Part shown: positions 48,842 to 50,683 of the stretch, piece after piece
How the letters are laid out: each line of letters starts with the position of its first letter
How positions within the stretch are numbered: the stretch's first letter is position 1
From: a virus
Length of the DNA stretch: 50,683 nucleotides
Reading direction: 5' to 3' (one strand)
Virus record (IMG/VR): IMGVR_UViG_3300032132_000010
Location: 1-50,683 of that record
Position numbers and translations under genes: made by a program
Notes under the pieces: model-generated
Databases searched by the model: none
What the model saw: only the letters and a program-made list of their open reading frames with translations
What the model was told of the DNA's origin: nothing

Positions 48842-49354
48842 TCAGTCGTCCTCACCCTCGACCGTGAAGCCGTGCGTCGGGCAGTCGCGGTTGACCAGCG
48901 CCGATCCAGGTGTGCAGGCGCACGGCTGGTCGTTGGTCACTCCGTCCGGCGGCTCCACGCGCCGCGCGTTCGCCAGCCCGTAGCTCTGCTCCGCGTTCCC
49001 CGCAGCCATCGTCCCCGCGATGCACTCATGCGTCCGGCGAGCATCGCGCGCCGTCATCGCCTCCATCGCCTGCTCGACAGCAAGCAGCGCCGTCGCGTTC
49101 TCCGCACAAGCGAGGTACGTCTCCTGAAGGAACGACAGACGCGAGTGCAGACACGCCAGCACGTCGAGAGGTCGTGCGCCGTCGAACGTCTCTCCCGCTC
49201 CGTCGTGCCACCCGATGATGATGCCGCGCCCTCGCGCGCGGCCCCCGCGCGGTTCACCGCTCGCGGTGTCGCGGTCGTGTTCGTTCGTCTGGTGCAGCAC
49301 CGGGTCGTGGTGCGCGTGGGTGATCACTGTCTGCTTCGTCGTGGTTTCAGGCAT
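48842..49354 (-). CDS. Minus-strand hypothetical protein
   Basis: A 170-residue protein read leftward from ATG 49354, with a good GGAG before it on that strand. The N-terminus is polar with several His. The middle is helical (RLSFLQETYLACAENATALLAVEQAMEAMTARDARRTHECIAGTM). The end PCACTPGSALVNRDCPTHGFTVEGEDD has the CxC ... DCPTHG tail common in small phage proteins and likely binds metal. It is divergent from the small-terminase-like gene, so the gap between them probably holds two promoters. The function is unknown. Confidence 0.65.
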   Translation of the reverse strand: MPETTTKQTVITHAHHDPVLHQTNEHDRDTASGEPRGGRARGRGIIIGWHDGAGETFDGARPLDVLACLHSRLSFLQETYLACAENATALLAVEQAMEAMTARDARRTHECIAGTMAAGNAEQSYGLANARRVEPPDGVTNDQPCACTPGSALVNRDCPTHGFTVEGEDD

Positions 49355-49539
49355 CTGCCGTCTCCGTTCCTGGGGTTGCTCGCTGCGATCCAGGCGCGTA
49401 GTCGCAGAGCCACGTGACCACCTGGACGAGCCGTGCGTCGATGCTACCTCGCGCGACACGCCTGGAACCTCCCTTGATCACGACACGACACGAAGGCACG
49501 GTGAGCAGGCGTCGTGCAGCAAAGTACCGAGGAAACGCC

Positions 49540-49977
49540 ATGCCGCGCTTCACGAAGGGCCAGAAAAGGCCTACTGGGTCAGGTCGGAAGAAGGGAACGC
49601 CGAACAAGGCGAACGCTGCGTTCAAGGCTGCGCTGGAGAAGGAGACGCGCCGCCGGAAGCTCGACACGCTGATGCGGTCGCAGACGGACGAGGAACTGAT
49701 CGCGCTGTACGTGCGGGTGTTCGTGCCGCGCGAGAACAAGGTCGAGGTGGACGACAAGCGGAGCATCTCGGACATCCTGGCCGACTCGATGCGCGGGGAG
49801 ACGCCGCCGTCGATGCACGTGTCCGGCTCGCAACCGGACACGCCTGTCACTGTCCCGCCTGTGTCCGCTTCGCAACCGGACAAGCCCGCGACCAACGGCG
49901 CGGCGAAGCCCGTGAGTGCTGCCAAGCGCAAGCTCGCGGCCGTGCGCCGGTTGGAGGGCTCCGATGTCACGCCATGA
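49540..49977 (+). CDS. Putative small terminase-like protein (allele B)
   Basis: A 145-residue protein, the second allele of the gene at 279-716. The basic N-terminal motif and the VPRENKVEV core are unchanged. Conservative changes occur at a few places (RPTGSG for RPAGSG, TLMRSQTDEE for VLMRAQSDEE, ETPPSMHV for ERPPSMIV). The pattern of mostly mild replacements suggests selection to keep function. Confidence 0.5.
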   Translation: MPRFTKGQKRPTGSGRKKGTPNKANAAFKAALEKETRRRKLDTLMRSQTDEELIALYVRVFVPRENKVEVDDKRSISDILADSMRGETPPSMHVSGSQPDTPVTVPPVSASQPDKPATNGAAKPVSAAKRKLAAVRRLEGSDVTP

Positions 49978-50488
49978 GTCGAGCGAGTTCATGCAGCGCC
50001 GTGCAGACGCGGTGAAGCGCGCGGCGCGCAACGGTGCAGCGCCGCCGGCGGGCACGGGCATCGTGCGCGCGGACGCGCAGGGCAACATCGTCCAGGCGGG
50101 CAAGCTCGACGCGAACCAAGTGTTGCAGGTCGCGGTGCAGCTGTCGCTCCAGGTGACCAAGATGCCCGACTTCGCGGAGTGCCGCGTGGAGCAGCTTCGG
50201 AGCATCGAGGCGGACGAGGAGGAGAGTGGCAAGCCGCGCGCGTTCGGACAGCAGACCTCGCTCGACCTGCTGGCGGCTCTCAGCGCCTTCCAGGCGTCCG
50301 CGCGCGTGACGGTCCAGGCGAACGTCGAGCAGGGGCGGCGGGCGAAGGAGGCGGCACGTCGGGCGGCCGCTGGGCTGCCACCTCTCGATGAGCCGGTGGC
50401 CGGTGGCGAGGCAGGCGGCGAGGGCTCGGACGGCGGCGGCTCGGAGGCTGGCGGCGGCGGCGGCGAGGCGACGGGCTCGGTCGGGTGA
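49964..50488 (+). CDS. Hypothetical protein with Gly-rich tail (allele B)
   Basis: A 174-residue allele of the gene at 703-1230. Residues 1-135 are almost the same. The tail is replaced (DEPVAGGEAGGEGSDGGG... in place of DGPDDGGGEATTGAGD...) and is one codon shorter. The contrast marks the tail as the fast-changing part. Confidence 0.65.
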   Translation: MSRHESSEFMQRRADAVKRAARNGAAPPAGTGIVRADAQGNIVQAGKLDANQVLQVAVQLSLQVTKMPDFAECRVEQLRSIEADEEESGKPRAFGQQTSLDLLAALSAFQASARVTVQANVEQGRRAKEAARRAAAGLPPLDEPVAGGEAGGEGSDGGGSEAGGGGGEATGSVG

Positions 50489-50630
50489 GCGGAGGTGCGC
50501 GCGAGCGAAAAAGCGGCCACAGGCGATCGGCCCCCCCCCACCCCCGAGGCCAGGCGGGCGCGCGCGAAAAGAAAGGGATGGTGGCACCTAGCGAACCCCA
50601 GTTTTTTGCGAAATATGGAGATTTTCAGAT
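50489..50630. promoter_or_regulatory. Spacer and AT-rich leader of allele B
   Basis: The poly-C stretch and flanks differ from allele A. The AT-rich segment before the ATG at 50631 is identical to 1337-1371. No gene is seen. Confidence 0.35.
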
Positions 50631-50683
50631 ATGGGCGGTAGAGCGAAGGCGTTGCGCCGGAGTCGCGTTGGAGTGGCCCGCAG
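50631..50683 (+). CDS. Small basic protein, 5' end only
   Basis: The first 17 codons of the same gene as 1372-1671, cut by the end of the window. The bases are identical to that copy. Confidence 0.65.
   Translation, partial: MGGRAKALRRSRVGVAR

Larger units (their letters stand above)
49262..50683. repeat. Right copy of the near-identical terminal duplication (allele B)
   Basis: This block matches 1-1424 as described for the left copy. It continues from the unique part of the genome and ends where the last 127 bases coincide with 1298-1424. Both alleles encode intact proteins, so neither is a decayed copy. Confidence 0.85.

Noticed and set aside
1-50683. CRISPR arrays, insertion sequences, integrase or attachment sites
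   Set aside because: No regularly spaced direct repeats other than the in-frame 72-bp units, no transposase or integrase, and no inverted-repeat-bounded element were found.

Overview
The window is essentially a complete, circular-mapping genome of about 49.26 kb from a tailed phage. Three things identify it: the head-and-short-tail gene order (large terminase, portal, scaffold, capsid, short-tail tube proteins, internal virion proteins), an enormous 4,229-residue virion polyprotein, and a small recombination module. The DNA is high in GC (about two thirds by eye). Genes overlap tightly by ATGA or GTGA, and nearly all run on the + strand. The capsid neighbourhood (Bbp19-like, Bbp17-like capsid, Bbp16-like) resembles the Bordetella BPP-1 group of podoviruses, but there is no reverse transcriptase or integrase, so a virulent podovirus is the best guess. 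The host cannot be named. A lipoprotein with Thr at +2 would suit a Gram-negative host.

Layout. The last 1.42 kb (49262-50683) is a diverged second copy of the first 1.42 kb (1-1424). The copies are identical over the first 126 and last 127 bases and differ between. This looks like two strain alleles of one locus left by a de Bruijn assembly, not a true terminal repeat. 0.3-3.0 kb: a small-terminase-like protein and small basic, zinc-binding or membrane proteins. 3.0-20 kb: large terminase, acetyltransferase, portal, fibre or decoration-like proteins, Bbp19-like protein, scaffold, capsid, Bbp16-like protein, tail tube proteins A and B, internal virion proteins. 20-32.7 kb: one DarB-like polyvalent gene carrying an N6-methyltransferase-like fold, a Strawberry-notch/SF2 helicase, a ParB-like domain and an HExxH metallopeptidase-like domain. 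Inside it, 24791-25165 appears to hold a second gene in another frame. 32.7-35.3 kb: tandem beta-rich paralogues, tiny membrane proteins and a lipoprotein, closed by a strong terminator.

35.4-35.65 kb has no convincing protein gene but has a promoter-like hexamer, a 12-bp closing helix with internal hairpins, and a terminator-like hairpin: a candidate structured RNA. One arm of its helix is perfectly complementary to the ribosome-binding region of the gene at 43558. 35.7-43.4 kb: YqaJ exonuclease, partner coiled-coil protein, probable annealing protein, replication-initiator-like protein, many small zinc or membrane proteins, and a RusA resolvase, ended by a second terminator. 43.5-48.4 kb: a cytosine-C5 methyltransferase operon with an AbrB-like protein and several zinc-binding proteins. 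48.4-49.35 kb: the only minus-strand genes.

How it works together. No DNA polymerase, RNA polymerase or recognisable endolysin is visible. The phage seems to borrow host replication and transcription, supply its own recombination (YqaJ, annealing protein, RusA), protect its DNA with two methyltransferases and a DarB-like ejected protein, and lyse by unrecognised genes.
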